Origin: Bacillota bacterium
Lineage (GTDB): Bacteria > Bacillota > GCA-003054495 > Carboxydocellales > JAJZTU01
Length of the DNA stretch: 13,031 nt
Direction of reading: 5' to 3'
Assembly (NCBI GenBank): GCA_021848765.1
Contig: JAJZTU010000052.1
Span: 1,524-14,554 of the forward strand
The notes beneath the pieces were generated by a model that was given only the letters and a program-made list of their open reading frames with translations, did no database searches and had not been told where the DNA came from. Of the stretch, positions 1-7,191 are shown in pieces (the stretch's first letter is position 1; every line of letters starts with the position of its first letter). The translations under genes were made by a program, and so were the position numbers.

Positions 1-1833
1 CAATGGGGTCATGACTTCCGGCCGGACTACCTGTGGATTCGCCAGTTCGTGAGCAGCCTGCGGTCGCGGCCCCGGGTTCTGGGCCTTACGGCCACGGCCA
101 CTGTGGCTGTGCAAAAGGATATCCTCTGGCAACTGGGGATACCCCAGGCGGAGAAGGTTGTCAGCAGCAGTGACCGGCCTAATCTATTCTACCGGGCAAC
201 TACAGTCCACTCTGATGCCGAGAAGCGCTTGGCCTTAAAAGCGCTGATCAATAAAAGCAAGTCTGCGGGTAAGGAGCAGGGTTGCGGAATCATTTACGTT
301 GCTACCCGCAAAGACTGTGAACAGGTAGCGGGATGGATTAACAGCCAGTTGGGCATACGTGCCGGATTCTATCATGGTGGAATGCCACCCCAGGAAAGGA
401 CAGAGGTACAGGAGCTTTTCCTCCGGGAAGAACTGCCTGTTGTGGTAGCCACCAATGCCTTTGGCATGGGGATTGACAAAGCCAATATCCGCTTTGTGGT
501 CCATTACTCCCTGCCGGCCAGCCTGGAGAGTTACTACCAGGAGGTTGGCCGGGCCGGCCGGGACGGGCAGCCGGCAGAGTGCCTGCTGCTGTTTGCTCCG
601 AAAGATAAATCCCTGCAGCAGTGGATGATAAAGAATGATACCCTGACGGTCAAAGAGCTGCAGGCCTTTTTACTGTTGATTAAGGGGTCGGCTGCGGGTA
701 GTGAACTGTACCTGACCTATGAACAGTTGGCGGAAAAAGGCCTGGAGGAAACTAAGGTTAGGGTGGCGGTCAGCGAGTTAGAACGGGTCCAGGTGCTGCA
801 CCTTTTGGAACGGGATGGCGCCGGAGTTAGGATAGAGGTAATCACTGATACTTTGGACCGGGAAATTTTGCAGCGGGTTTTGGAACGCATTAACCGGATG
901 ACTGAGGAGCGTCACAAAAAGCTGGAAGTTATGACCAGGTGGATTCATACCTCCCGCTGCCGGCGTGAGGCCCTGCTGGCTTATTTTGGGGAAGAAAAGC
1001 CAGGCGCCACTGAAAAATGCTGTGACAACTGTGCCCCCCAGGGGAAGGAAAAGAGAAACCAAAGTGCTGATGAGGTTTCCCGGGCAGGACTGGCTGTATT
1101 AAACTGTGTGGCCCAACTTTCCGCTCCTTTGGGCAGGAATAAGATTACCGATATCCTCTTGGGGTCCAGGCGCAAGGAGATTCTGGAGGGCGGGTTGAAC
1201 CGGCTGCCGGCCTACGGCCAACTGGCCGGCCTGCCGGGCCGGGAAATCCTCCAGGTAATTGACCGGCTTATCGGCGACGGCTACCTGGCATCTAAGGGCG
1301 CCCAGTACCCGGTTGTAATTTTGACCAACCAGGGGAAAGAAGCCGGAGCGCAAGCATTGCAGAACGGAAATGCCGGGACTGAAGAGAGCGCTGGGCTAAC
1401 CCGGGAGTTGACCGCCGGGGCGGCCAAGGAGCCGGCTTACAAGGCAGTTGGTACGGTTGAAGCGGCAAGGGGCCTAAATCATGACGGAAGCAAGGCTGAG
1501 GCCCTTAAGCTTACTATTGCCCAATTAATGGAGCAGGGCCTGTCCCAGGGGGAAATCGCCGGGAGGGTAGATAGATCTGAGCAAACAGTGACTAAATACA
1601 TAGCTCAATTGGTTCAGGAAGGCAAAATTCCAGTGGAACGCCTGGTGCCCTGGGAGGTACGCCAACAAATATACCTGGCCTTGGAGAAGGTCGGTATGGC
1701 CAGACTTAGGCCCATCAAGGAACTGCTTCCCGAAAATGTGAATTACGCGGACATTAGGTATGTTATAGCCAGTCTGAGACAGAACCTGGATGAGGAGAAG
1801 AGTGGAACTGACTTTACTGCAGGTGTCAACTAA
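1..1833 (+). CDS. recQ: ATP-dependent DNA helicase RecQ, 5' end outside window
   Basis: RecQ unwinds DNA 3' to 5' in recombination and repair in the cytoplasm. The frame is open from base 1, starting QWGHDFRPDY, the stretch that follows the DEAH box in RecQ. Motif I and DEAH therefore lie upstream and the window holds the last 610 residues. Visible in order: LGLTATAT (motif III, about 80-105), the second RecA-like lobe with GIIYVATRKD (about 286-315), ATNAFGMGID (motif V, about 448-477) and QEVGRAGRDG (motif VI with arginine finger, about 538-567). Zinc-binding cysteines follow at 958, 1018, 1021 and 1030. A winged-helix RQC domain comes next (about 1075-1330), then a low-complexity linker. 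The C-terminal helix-turn-helix (LSQGEIAGRVDRSEQTVTKY, about 1540-1600) is typical of Firmicutes RecQ (helicase HTH domain). No HRDC domain is obvious. The GTG at 49 is internal and not a start. The stop codon lies inside a palindrome. Confidence 0.96.
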   Translation, partial: QWGHDFRPDYLWIRQFVSSLRSRPRVLGLTATATVAVQKDILWQLGIPQAEKVVSSSDRPNLFYRATTVHSDAEKRLALKALINKSKSAGKEQGCGIIYVATRKDCEQVAGWINSQLGIRAGFYHGGMPPQERTEVQELFLREELPVVVATNAFGMGIDKANIRFVVHYSLPASLESYYQEVGRAGRDGQPAECLLLFAPKDKSLQQWMIKNDTLTVKELQAFLLLIKGSAAGSELYLTYEQLAEKGLEETKVRVAVSELERVQVLHLLERDGAGVRIEVITDTLDREILQRVLERINRMTEERHKKLEVMTRWIHTSRCRREALLAYFGEEKPGATEKCCDNCAPQGKEKRNQSADEVSRAGLAVLNCVAQLSAPLGRNKITDILLGSRRKEILEGGLNRLPAYGQLAGLPGREILQVIDRLIGDGYLASKGAQYPVVILTNQGKEAGAQALQNGNAGTEESAGLTRELTAGAAKEPAYKAVGTVEAARGLNHDGSKAEALKLTIAQLMEQGLSQGEIAGRVDRSEQTVTKYIAQLVQEGKIPVERLVPWEVRQQIYLALEKVGMARLRPIKELLPENVNYADIRYVIASLRQNLDEEKSGTDFTAGVN

Positions 1834-1845
1834 AAATAGTTGACA
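1824..1845. promoter_or_regulatory. Perfect inverted repeat (9-bp arms, AAAA loop) containing a -35 TTGACA
   Basis: Arms TGTCAACTA (1824-1832) and TAGTTGACA (1837-1845) are exactly complementary and separated by four A. The recQ stop codon lies in the left arm and spacer, and the right arm ends in a consensus -35 hexamer TTGACA (1840-1845). A weak -10 candidate AACAAT lies at 1862-1867 (16-bp spacing). No T-tract follows, so a + strand intrinsic terminator is unlikely. An operator for a dimeric regulator of the next gene is the better guess; the regulator is unknown. Confidence 0.5.
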
Positions 1846-1856
1846 AAAATTGTAAG

Positions 1857-1888
1857 TTATCAACAATATGTGGAAATCATGTGGATAA
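1857..1888. promoter_or_regulatory. Cluster of DnaA-box-like 9-mers
   Basis: Three DnaA-box-like sites lie within 32 bp: TTATCAACA on + at 1857-1865 (one mismatch to TTATCCACA), ATTTCCACA on - at 1869-1877 (two mismatches) and a perfect TTATCCACA on - at 1880-1888. No dnaA, dnaN or AT-rich unwinding element is visible nearby, so this is not presented as the chromosomal origin. It could be a DnaA-responsive control site between recQ and the acyl-CoA dehydrogenase gene, or chance. Confidence 0.4.
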
Positions 1889-1960
1889 CCTTTCCATATT
1901 TCTTTGTTAAGGAAAAGTCAAGTCGAAGTTAGTTACTATCCATCCTAAATAAACAGACAT

Positions 1961-1991
1961 CTGGCAGAAACCCCTTTAACCATGATATAAT
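1961..1991 (+). promoter_or_regulatory. Extended -10 sigma-A promoter for the acyl-CoA dehydrogenase gene
   Basis: TATAAT at 1986-1991 is a perfect -10, and TG at 1983-1984 makes it an extended -10 (TGnTATAAT). The -35 region is weak (CTGGCA at 1961-1966, 19-bp spacing), which extended -10 promoters tolerate. Transcription would begin near 1998, about 50 nt before the ATG at 2049. Confidence 0.65.
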
Positions 1992-2048
1992 CGAAGAGAG
2001 GCTCCGACTACAGTATTGTGGAAGTATGTGCCACCGCAGGAGGTATTT

Positions 2049-3188
2049 ATGGACTTTGAGCTGACTCAGGAACAAGAGGCCATGAAAAGAATGGTCAAGC
2101 AGTTTACCAGGCTGGAAATCGCCCCTTATGCTGCCGAATGGGACGAGAAGGGGGAATTTTCCCGGGCTACCTTTAACTATATGAGTGAGTTGGGCCTGGC
2201 GGGAATGTCTATTCCTGAAGAATACGGCGGTACCGAACTGGACAATTTGACCATAGCCCTGGTTTTGGAGGAGATTGCCCAAGGGTGTGCTGCAACTGCA
2301 ACCTATCTGGCTGTGCACAACATGGTGGCCGGGGTTATTCATAAATTCGGGACTGTGGAACAAAAGCTCAAATGGCTGCCGGTTATGGGCAGCGGCAAAA
2401 AACTCGGAGCCTTCTGTCTTACCGAGCCTAACGCCGGTTCTGATGCAGCCGGCATCCAGACCACTGCCCGTGCCGAGGGAGATTACTATGTAATTAATGG
2501 CTCAAAGATCTATATTACCAGTGGTGGCGAGGCCGAGGTTTATGTGGTGGTGGTCAAGACCGGCGGTAAGAAAAAGTCTGCAGCCATCAGCACATTTATT
2601 GTGGAAAAAGGCACCCCGGGATTTACCTTTGGCAAAACGGAGCGAAAAATGGGTCTGAATGCCTCTCCCAACAGGGAACTGGTCTTTCAGGACTGCCGGA
2701 TTCCCAAGGAAAATATCCTGGGCTCCCCGGGCCAGGGTTTTAAGATAGCGATGACTGCCCTGGAATCAGGAAGGATAAATATTGGCTCCATTGCGGTGGG
2801 ATTGGCCCAGGCGGCTTTGGATACAGCTGTCCAGTACGCTAAAGAGAGGCGCCAATTTGGGCGCCCCATCGCCGGGTTTCAAGGCATTCAATTCATGATG
2901 GCAGATATGGCAACTGATATTGAAGCTGCCAGGGGACTGGTTCAGCGGGCCGCTTTTCTGTTGGACCGGAGAAAATATGCCAGGACCATGGTTGCTATGG
3001 CTAAAAAGTTTGCCACCGATGCCGCTATGAGAATAACCACAGATGCGGTGCAGATTATGGGTGGATGCGGCTATATTAAGGAATACCCTGTAGAACGCTA
3101 TATGCGGGCGGCTAAGGTGCTGCAGATTCTGGAGGGGACTAACCAAATCCAACGCCTGATAATTGCTAAGGACCTCCTGGGCTGGTAG
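2049..3188 (+). CDS. Acyl-CoA dehydrogenase, short-chain type (FAD-dependent)
   Basis: This cytoplasmic flavoenzyme oxidises an acyl-CoA to trans-2-enoyl-CoA and passes electrons to electron-transfer flavoprotein. It is the first step of beta-oxidation or the last of butyryl-CoA formation. The start is ATG 2049: AGGAGG at 2038-2043 sits 5 nt upstream, whereas the in-frame TTG at 2016 has no such site. The 379-residue length is normal. The N-terminal helical domain starts FELTQEQEAMKRMVKQF. LTEPNAGSD (around residue 125) is the first family signature. RRQFGRPIAGFQGIQFMMAD and MGGCGYIKEYPVERYMR precede LEGTNQIQ near the C-terminus, where the Glu is the catalytic base position of butyryl- and medium-chain dehydrogenases. 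It appears to be transcribed alone, from the promoter at 1983-1991 to the terminator at 3292-3328. No etfAB genes are adjacent. Substrate chain length is inferred only. Confidence 0.93.
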   Translation: MDFELTQEQEAMKRMVKQFTRLEIAPYAAEWDEKGEFSRATFNYMSELGLAGMSIPEEYGGTELDNLTIALVLEEIAQGCAATATYLAVHNMVAGVIHKFGTVEQKLKWLPVMGSGKKLGAFCLTEPNAGSDAAGIQTTARAEGDYYVINGSKIYITSGGEAEVYVVVVKTGGKKKSAAISTFIVEKGTPGFTFGKTERKMGLNASPNRELVFQDCRIPKENILGSPGQGFKIAMTALESGRINIGSIAVGLAQAALDTAVQYAKERRQFGRPIAGFQGIQFMMADMATDIEAARGLVQRAAFLLDRRKYARTMVAMAKKFATDAAMRITTDAVQIMGGCGYIKEYPVERYMRAAKVLQILEGTNQIQRLIIAKDLLGW

Positions 3189-3205
3189 GACGCTGGTGAT
3201 ACACT

Positions 3206-3267
3206 ATGGTACACTTGTGGGACAGTTGCGACAATGGACAGGGACATACGGGACAGCAATGGTACAC
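3206..3267. repeat. Short direct repeats around a GGGACA-rich patch; possible mobile element scar
   Basis: ATGGTACAC occurs at 3206-3214 and again at 3259-3267, bracketing 44 bp that contain GGGACA at 3219, 3241 and 3250 and GGACA at 3236. Nothing here codes convincingly. The dense repeats between the dehydrogenase stop and its terminator resemble a degenerate insertion-sequence end, or a tiny insertion with 9-bp duplicated flanks. No family can be named from sight. Confidence 0.4.
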
Positions 3268-3291
3268 AACTTAAAACACTAACTAACCTGA

Positions 3292-3328
3292 GGGGGAATG
3301 GCATTTTGCAATTCCCCCGTTTTATTTT
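3292..3328 (+). terminator. Intrinsic terminator after the acyl-CoA dehydrogenase gene
   Basis: GGGGGAAT (3292-3299) pairs with ATTCCCCC (3311-3318), with an inner GC/GC pair past one mismatch and an ATTTT loop. The stem is followed by GTTTTATTTT. The rest of 3329-3517 shows only the promoter listed next and no convincing gene. Confidence 0.85.
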
Positions 3329-3395
3329 ACCGTTTACCGCTTTTAGAACCACTTTCAACCTGTTTTACAGCATTGAGGCCGGACACCAGGAGAAT

Positions 3396-3422
3396 CTGGA
3401 AAGGTTCTTGCTAAGGTATAAT
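3396..3422 (+). promoter_or_regulatory. Candidate promoter of the small Cys-rich gene
   Basis: A perfect -10 TATAAT lies at 3417-3422. The best upstream hexamer is poor (CTGGAA at 3396-3401, 15-bp spacing). Initiation near 3429 would leave an untranslated leader of about 88 nt before ATG 3518. Confidence 0.4.
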
Positions 3423-3517
3423 GGCAAGAAAAGACTCTCGGATAATTAGCGCAGGACACCAAATGATACTGACGGCAAAGCAGCATAAGGGTATAGAAAG
3501 AAAGGGAGGTAATTAAA

Positions 3518-3823
3518 ATGGCTGTGAATAAAGAGTGGTTCCCGATTTTGCCCGGTAAGTTCCGCAAAGAGAAAGAGGTTCCCCAAAGCCAGGAGAAGCC
3601 TCACCTGCAGGTACTGCATAAGGAAGAGGTAGCGCACAAGCAAGAGGTAGCGGTAACCACTACTACCCACAGCGCAGTGACTGTATTCTATTGGTGCCGG
3701 GTATGCCAGCAGAAACATCCTGCTTCCGAATGCAAAAGCTGTGACTGTGGAGTGACCATGTGCAACAGCTGCTGGAATGAATGGGAAATCATCTGCCCCA
3801 TCTGCGAGACTGATCTACGGTAG
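3518..3823 (+). CDS. Small Cys-rich putative zinc-binding protein (four CxxC pairs), unknown function
   Basis: I do not recognise the family. The gene is supported by an excellent ribosome binding site (AAGGGAGG, 3502-3509) 8 nt before ATG 3518 and by its own promoter-like and terminator sequences. The 101-residue protein has a charged N-terminal half (residues 1-50, Lys/Glu-rich, with a KEEVAHKQEVA near-repeat) and a C-terminal module with nine cysteines: C60/C63, C72/C75, C77, C82/C85 and C93/C96. Four CxxC knuckles at this spacing would bind two zinc ions in a treble-clef or RING-like fold. There is no signal peptide or membrane segment, so it should be cytoplasmic. A role as an adaptor or nucleic-acid or protein-binding factor is speculation. 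Its immediate neighbours give no functional hint. Confidence 0.8.
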   Translation: MAVNKEWFPILPGKFRKEKEVPQSQEKPHLQVLHKEEVAHKQEVAVTTTTHSAVTVFYWCRVCQQKHPASECKSCDCGVTMCNSCWNEWEIICPICETDLR

Positions 3824-3839
3824 AAACTGTAGAAGGGAG

Positions 3840-3881
3840 GTTGGGCTACCCAGTCTTATCCCAACGGGACCGGATGGGTCC
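3840..3881 (+). other. Two consecutive RNA hairpins in the 3' region of the Cys-rich gene
   Basis: GTTGGG (3840-3845) pairs with CCCAAC (3860-3865), and GGACC (3867-3871) pairs with GGTCC (3877-3881). They are stacked directly before the terminator stem. This may be an ordinary structured 3' UTR or a small processed RNA. It does not match a riboswitch class I recognise. Confidence 0.4.
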
Positions 3882-3940
3882 AAAGCCAAGGGGGAGAGCG
3901 AAATGCCGGTGCGTTTCGTATCTCTCCTTTGGCTTTTTTT
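3882..3940 (+). terminator. Long-stem intrinsic terminator after the Cys-rich gene
   Basis: AAAGCCAA (3882-3889) pairs with TTGGCTTT around 3929-3936. Inner paired blocks are GGAGAG with CTCTCC and CGAAA with TTTCG, and a T7 tract ends at 3940. Confidence 0.85.
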
Positions 3941-3986
3941 GACGGTAAATAAAATATTATCATTTAGTCCTAAAAGGTAATATTCC

Positions 3987-4097
3987 TTATTTATCCAATA
4001 GGCGAATCATCTGAACAAGTTCATCTTCTGGGTCCTGCCTAAATAAACCTTTATTTAACCTGTTATGCTGGGGTCTGTATTTGTTACGATTCCACAA
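3987..4097 (-). pseudogene. Possible 36-codon remnant of an unidentified gene on the minus strand
   Basis: Reading the minus strand from TTG 4095-4097 to TAA 3987-3989 gives a coding-like peptide starting MWNRNKYRPQHNRLNKGLFR and ending EDELVQMIRLLDK. An in-frame stop lies just upstream and no ribosome binding site is seen, so it looks like the tail of a gene whose 5' part is gone. The family is not recognised. Chance is possible at this length. The remainder of 3941-4180 holds the promoter and inverted repeat of the next gene. Confidence 0.3.
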
Positions 4098-4102
4098 GCT
4101 AG

Positions 4103-4152
4103 GCTTCTATTATTTTTTGGCTTATTAACCGCTTAAATGATAGAATAGAAGC
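4103..4152. repeat. Inverted repeat GCTTCTATT / AATAGAAGC framing the epimerase promoter
   Basis: Nine-bp perfect arms at 4103-4111 and 4144-4152, separated by 32 bp, enclose the candidate -35 and overlap the -10 of the promoter at 4117-4146. This is consistent with an operator pair or a leader structure, with no regulator known. Confidence 0.4.
4117..4146 (+). promoter_or_regulatory. Promoter of the epimerase/activator operon
   Basis: TTGGCT (4117-4122) and TAGAAT (4141-4146) are spaced 18 bp apart, with an extended TG at 4138-4139. Predicted start is near 4153, about 28 nt before GTG 4181. Confidence 0.55.
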
Positions 4153-4180
4153 AGGATTACCGCGAAAAGGGGGCACTTAA

Positions 4181-5056
4181 GTGTATCACCACCAGACCTG
4201 GGAAGATAAGTTCAGCTTTCATGAGCTGAAGCAGGAAGACTCCCTGCTGAGGGTAGTTCCGGCCCGGGGGGGTATAATCACCGAATGGGTAGTGGACGGT
4301 CAACCGGTTTTGTATTTAGATCGCGAAACCCTGATGGACACTTCCCAAAATATCAGAGGGGGTATCCCCATCCTCTTCCCCATCTGTGGGCCCCTTCAGG
4401 ACGGGCAATACCGGTGGGAAAACAATCATTACCGGATGAAGCAGCACGGGCTGGCCAGGAATTTGCCCTGGAAAGTTACCCAAGTGGAAGTGGGTGACCG
4501 GGAAGCGTCCCTTACCCTGGAGACCGCCGGTAACCCTGACACCAGACTTGCTTTTCCCTTTGACTTCCGCCTGGTTTTTAGCTATATACTCAAGGCTGAC
4601 TCCCTGACCATCAAACAGAGGTATCTCAATAAATCAGACACGGATATGCCCTTCTATGCCGGTTTTCATCCCTACTTTTATGCTCCGGACCGCAGGGCAG
4701 TAAGGCTGAATATCCCTGCCGCCACCGGCAGCTGCCGGAACCTGCTAACCAGAACAGTTGAACCCTTCAGCGGAGTACTTAACCTGGAGGGAAAGGCGGA
4801 AGCCAACTATGTTTTGGACAGACTCACCGGGAACAGGGTATCCTTTGGCAACTTGGGAACCGGCAGGGAAGTTGTGCTGGAATTTGCCGGGGAGTTCAAA
4901 TACATCGTGCTTTGGGCCCTGGAAGGCAAAGATTTCGTCTGTGTGGAGCCCTGGATGGCGGATAATTATGCCCTGAATACGGGCAAGGGACTGCACAAGC
5001 TGGGACCGGGAGAACAGTTGGAGACCTGGGTATCCCTAACGGTTCGCCCGGAATAA
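4181..5056 (+). CDS. Aldose 1-epimerase (galactose mutarotase-like) family protein
   Basis: The family interconverts alpha and beta anomers of sugars or hexose 6-phosphates with a His/Glu pair on a beta-sandwich fold. The 291-residue protein has family features in order: RGGIPILFPICGPL (residues 59-72), KQHGLARN with His89, AGFHPYF with His163 as the likely catalytic acid, and VEPW with Glu256 as the likely base. The pattern is closer to the compact YeaD-like glucose-6-phosphate epimerases than to GalM, but the substrate cannot be fixed by eye. Start is GTG 4181, with the G-rich site AAAAGGGGG about 7 nt upstream. There is no signal peptide, so it is cytoplasmic. It ends 29 nt before the sigma-54 activator gene with no terminator between, so the two are probably cotranscribed. 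A functional link between them is not evident. Confidence 0.87.
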   Translation: MYHHQTWEDKFSFHELKQEDSLLRVVPARGGIITEWVVDGQPVLYLDRETLMDTSQNIRGGIPILFPICGPLQDGQYRWENNHYRMKQHGLARNLPWKVTQVEVGDREASLTLETAGNPDTRLAFPFDFRLVFSYILKADSLTIKQRYLNKSDTDMPFYAGFHPYFYAPDRRAVRLNIPAATGSCRNLLTRTVEPFSGVLNLEGKAEANYVLDRLTGNRVSFGNLGTGREVVLEFAGEFKYIVLWALEGKDFVCVEPWMADNYALNTGKGLHKLGPGEQLETWVSLTVRPE

Positions 5057-5085
5057 CGGACTATATTTTAACGGGGGTATGTGTC

Positions 5086-7191
5086 TTGCTGGTCAAGGAT
5101 TTTATGACTCCCAACCCAATTACCTTCAGGGAGGGGGATAATCTCAGGAAAGCGGCAGGTGTCTTTTACGACTATAAGATTGACGGTGCGCCGGTGGTGG
5201 ATGAGCAGGGGTCGATTGTTGGGATATTCACCAAGACCCATCTCTATAAGGCTATAATTCAGAACCTGGATGCTAACACTTCCCTTGGCGAACTAATGTA
5301 CAGGCAGGTCCTGACCATTGAGGAGACGGGTTCTACCGATGTGGCCTGGGAAATGGCCTGGACCTTTGGGGTTGGCCGCCTGCCGGTGTTAAATGGGGAC
5401 AAAAAACTGGTCGGGATGATGGCCAGGACAGACTTGGTTACAGCTTTTGAGCGGAAGTTCATTAATACTATCGGCCAGCTTAATACCATCCTGGACTCTG
5501 CCCATAGTGGAATTTGTGCTGTGGACAAAAAGGGGATCATCATCACTTTTAACCGGACAGCGGAGAAAATCAGCGGAATCAGCAAAGAATTCGCCTTGGG
5601 CAAGCCTATTGCGGAAATAGTTCCCCATACCGAACTTCCTCTGGTCCTGGAGACAGGGGAGGCCCAGTATAATCAAAAGCTGGTGGTAAACGGGGTAACG
5701 GTAGTGGCCAACCGGACCCCTGTGATGTCAGGGCAGCAGGTAGTAGGCGCTGTGGTGGTCTTTCAGGATTTAACTGAATTGGAGTCAATATCCAGGGAAC
5801 TTTCGGTGGTCCAGGAGCTTTATCAGGAACTGGATGCAGTGATTGAGTCTTCCTATGACGGAATTGCCGTAACAGATGGTGAGGGGAATATCCTGAAGGT
5901 CAATCAGGCCTACGCCAGGCTTACGGGAATCAATGTTCAGGACGTACTGGGCAAGAACACCGCCGAACTCATCAAGGAAGGGGTTATCTCAGATTCGGCC
6001 ACTCTTCAGGCCCTGAAGGAGAGCAAACCGGTTAGCATTATGCAGAGAACCAGAGACGGGCGCATGCTCCTGGTGACGGGAAACCCGATTTTTGCTGAGA
6101 ACGGTGAGCAGATAGCCCGGATCGTGATAAACTGCAGGGACCTGACAGAACTGAACCAATTGAAACGGGAACTGGGTGAGGCTGTGGAACTGAAAGAGCG
6201 CTATTACAGCGAACTTGAGGCTCTCCGGGCTCAACAACTGGAAGTAGGGCCCCTTGTCGCCCGCAGCAGTGAGATGAGAAAAGTGATGGAACTGGCCACC
6301 AGAATCGCCCTCGTGGATTCCAATGTCCTCATCCTGGGGGAATCAGGAGTGGGGAAAGAAGTGGTAGCCAAGACTATTCATAAGCTCAGTCCCCGGTCTA
6401 AGGGTCCCTTTATCAGGATTAACTGTGGAGCCATTCCGGCAAATCTTCTGGAGTCAGAGCTGTTTGGTTATGAGGCGGGAGCGTTTTCCGGGGCAAAGAA
6501 AACCGGTAAGCCTGGTATGTTCGAACTGGCCCATGGCGGTACCCTGTTTTTGGATGAGGTGGGGGACCTGCCCCTGAACCTGCAGGTGAAGCTCCTGAGC
6601 GCTATTCAGGACAAGGAGGTCATCCGGGTGGGGGGGACCAAGGCGGTGAAAGTGGACATCAGGCTGGTGGCCGCAACTAACCGGGATTTGGAAGCAATGG
6701 TCCAGCGGGGGACCTTCCGGGCAGACCTGTTTTACCGCCTGAATGTAGTCCCTGTGCTAATTCCACCCCTTCGCCAGCGCAAGGAGGATATAATTCCCCT
6801 CCTCCTGAATTTTCTGGACAAGTATAATGAAAAATACGGGCTGAGCAAGATACTGGCTCCGGAAGTTGTCGATATTTTTCAAGGTTATCCCTGGCCAGGG
6901 AATGTCAGGGAATTGGAAAATATCGTAGAACGCCTGGTAGTGGTGACTCCCGGGGATACCATCACTCCGGAAAACCTGCCGGGGGGGTTGTTGAGAAATT
7001 TGGAACATTCCGGTTTGCGGCGGGATAGGCCGGGCGGGAGTCAGCAAGGAGAGGCCGGACCCGGGGAGGGGGCCATCCTGGCAGAGCTTTACCGGCAGCA
7101 CCGCAGTACCCGGAAGGTGGCCGAGCTTTTAGGGATAAACCAGTCCACAGTAGTCCGCAGGCTGAAAAAGCACAATATTCGTGTGGAGTAA
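5086..7191 (+). CDS. Sigma-54-dependent transcriptional activator with CBS pair and two PAS domains
   Basis: This bacterial enhancer-binding protein uses ATP hydrolysis to open sigma-54 promoters. The 701-residue order is: CBS pair (1-120, likely nucleotide-sensing), PAS (about 130-235), PAS (about 247-355), short coiled linker (355-385), AAA+ domain (about 390-620) and Fis-type HTH (674-698). Walker A is GESGVGKE (418-425). The sigma-54 contact loop is GAFSGA (465-470), a Thr-to-Ser variant of GAFTGA. Walker B is LFLDE (487-491), and RADLFYR (545-551) carries the arginine-finger region. There is no phosphoacceptor receiver domain, so activity should respond to ligands bound by CBS/PAS. Start is TTG 5086, 8 nt after GGGGG; the ATG at 5079 is out of frame. 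The nearest clear -24/-12 promoter is at 9593, ahead of the thiolase/hbd genes, which makes them the probable target. Confidence 0.93.
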   Translation: MLVKDFMTPNPITFREGDNLRKAAGVFYDYKIDGAPVVDEQGSIVGIFTKTHLYKAIIQNLDANTSLGELMYRQVLTIEETGSTDVAWEMAWTFGVGRLPVLNGDKKLVGMMARTDLVTAFERKFINTIGQLNTILDSAHSGICAVDKKGIIITFNRTAEKISGISKEFALGKPIAEIVPHTELPLVLETGEAQYNQKLVVNGVTVVANRTPVMSGQQVVGAVVVFQDLTELESISRELSVVQELYQELDAVIESSYDGIAVTDGEGNILKVNQAYARLTGINVQDVLGKNTAELIKEGVISDSATLQALKESKPVSIMQRTRDGRMLLVTGNPIFAENGEQIARIVINCRDLTELNQLKRELGEAVELKERYYSELEALRAQQLEVGPLVARSSEMRKVMELATRIALVDSNVLILGESGVGKEVVAKTIHKLSPRSKGPFIRINCGAIPANLLESELFGYEAGAFSGAKKTGKPGMFELAHGGTLFLDEVGDLPLNLQVKLLSAIQDKEVIRVGGTKAVKVDIRLVAATNRDLEAMVQRGTFRADLFYRLNVVPVLIPPLRQRKEDIIPLLLNFLDKYNEKYGLSKILAPEVVDIFQGYPWPGNVRELENIVERLVVVTPGDTITPENLPGGLLRNLEHSGLRRDRPGGSQQGEAGPGEGAILAELYRQHRSTRKVAELLGINQSTVVRRLKKHNIRVE

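Noticed and set aside
1824..1850. Palindrome after recQ as an intrinsic terminator
   Set aside because: It is followed by AAAATTG on the + strand and has no T-tract.
1961..1980. TGGCAG as a sigma-54 -24 element upstream of the acyl-CoA dehydrogenase
   Set aside because: No GC at the required 10-bp distance; an extended -10 TATAAT explains the promoter better.
2016..2048. Upstream in-frame TTG start for the acyl-CoA dehydrogenase
   Set aside because: AGGAGG lies inside this extension and is correctly spaced for ATG 2049; the family N-terminus also begins there.
3234..3449. 71-codon + strand ORF after the dehydrogenase
   Set aside because: It crosses a strong terminator and a promoter -10 box, has no ribosome binding site, and its peptide is not protein-like.
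3840..3940. Riboswitch for the epimerase gene
   Set aside because: It ends in a terminator 240 bp before that gene, which has its own promoter, and no known aptamer core is visible.
3777..3980. 67-codon + strand ORF overlapping the end of the Cys-rich gene
   Set aside because: It runs through hairpins and the terminator in another frame, with no start signal.
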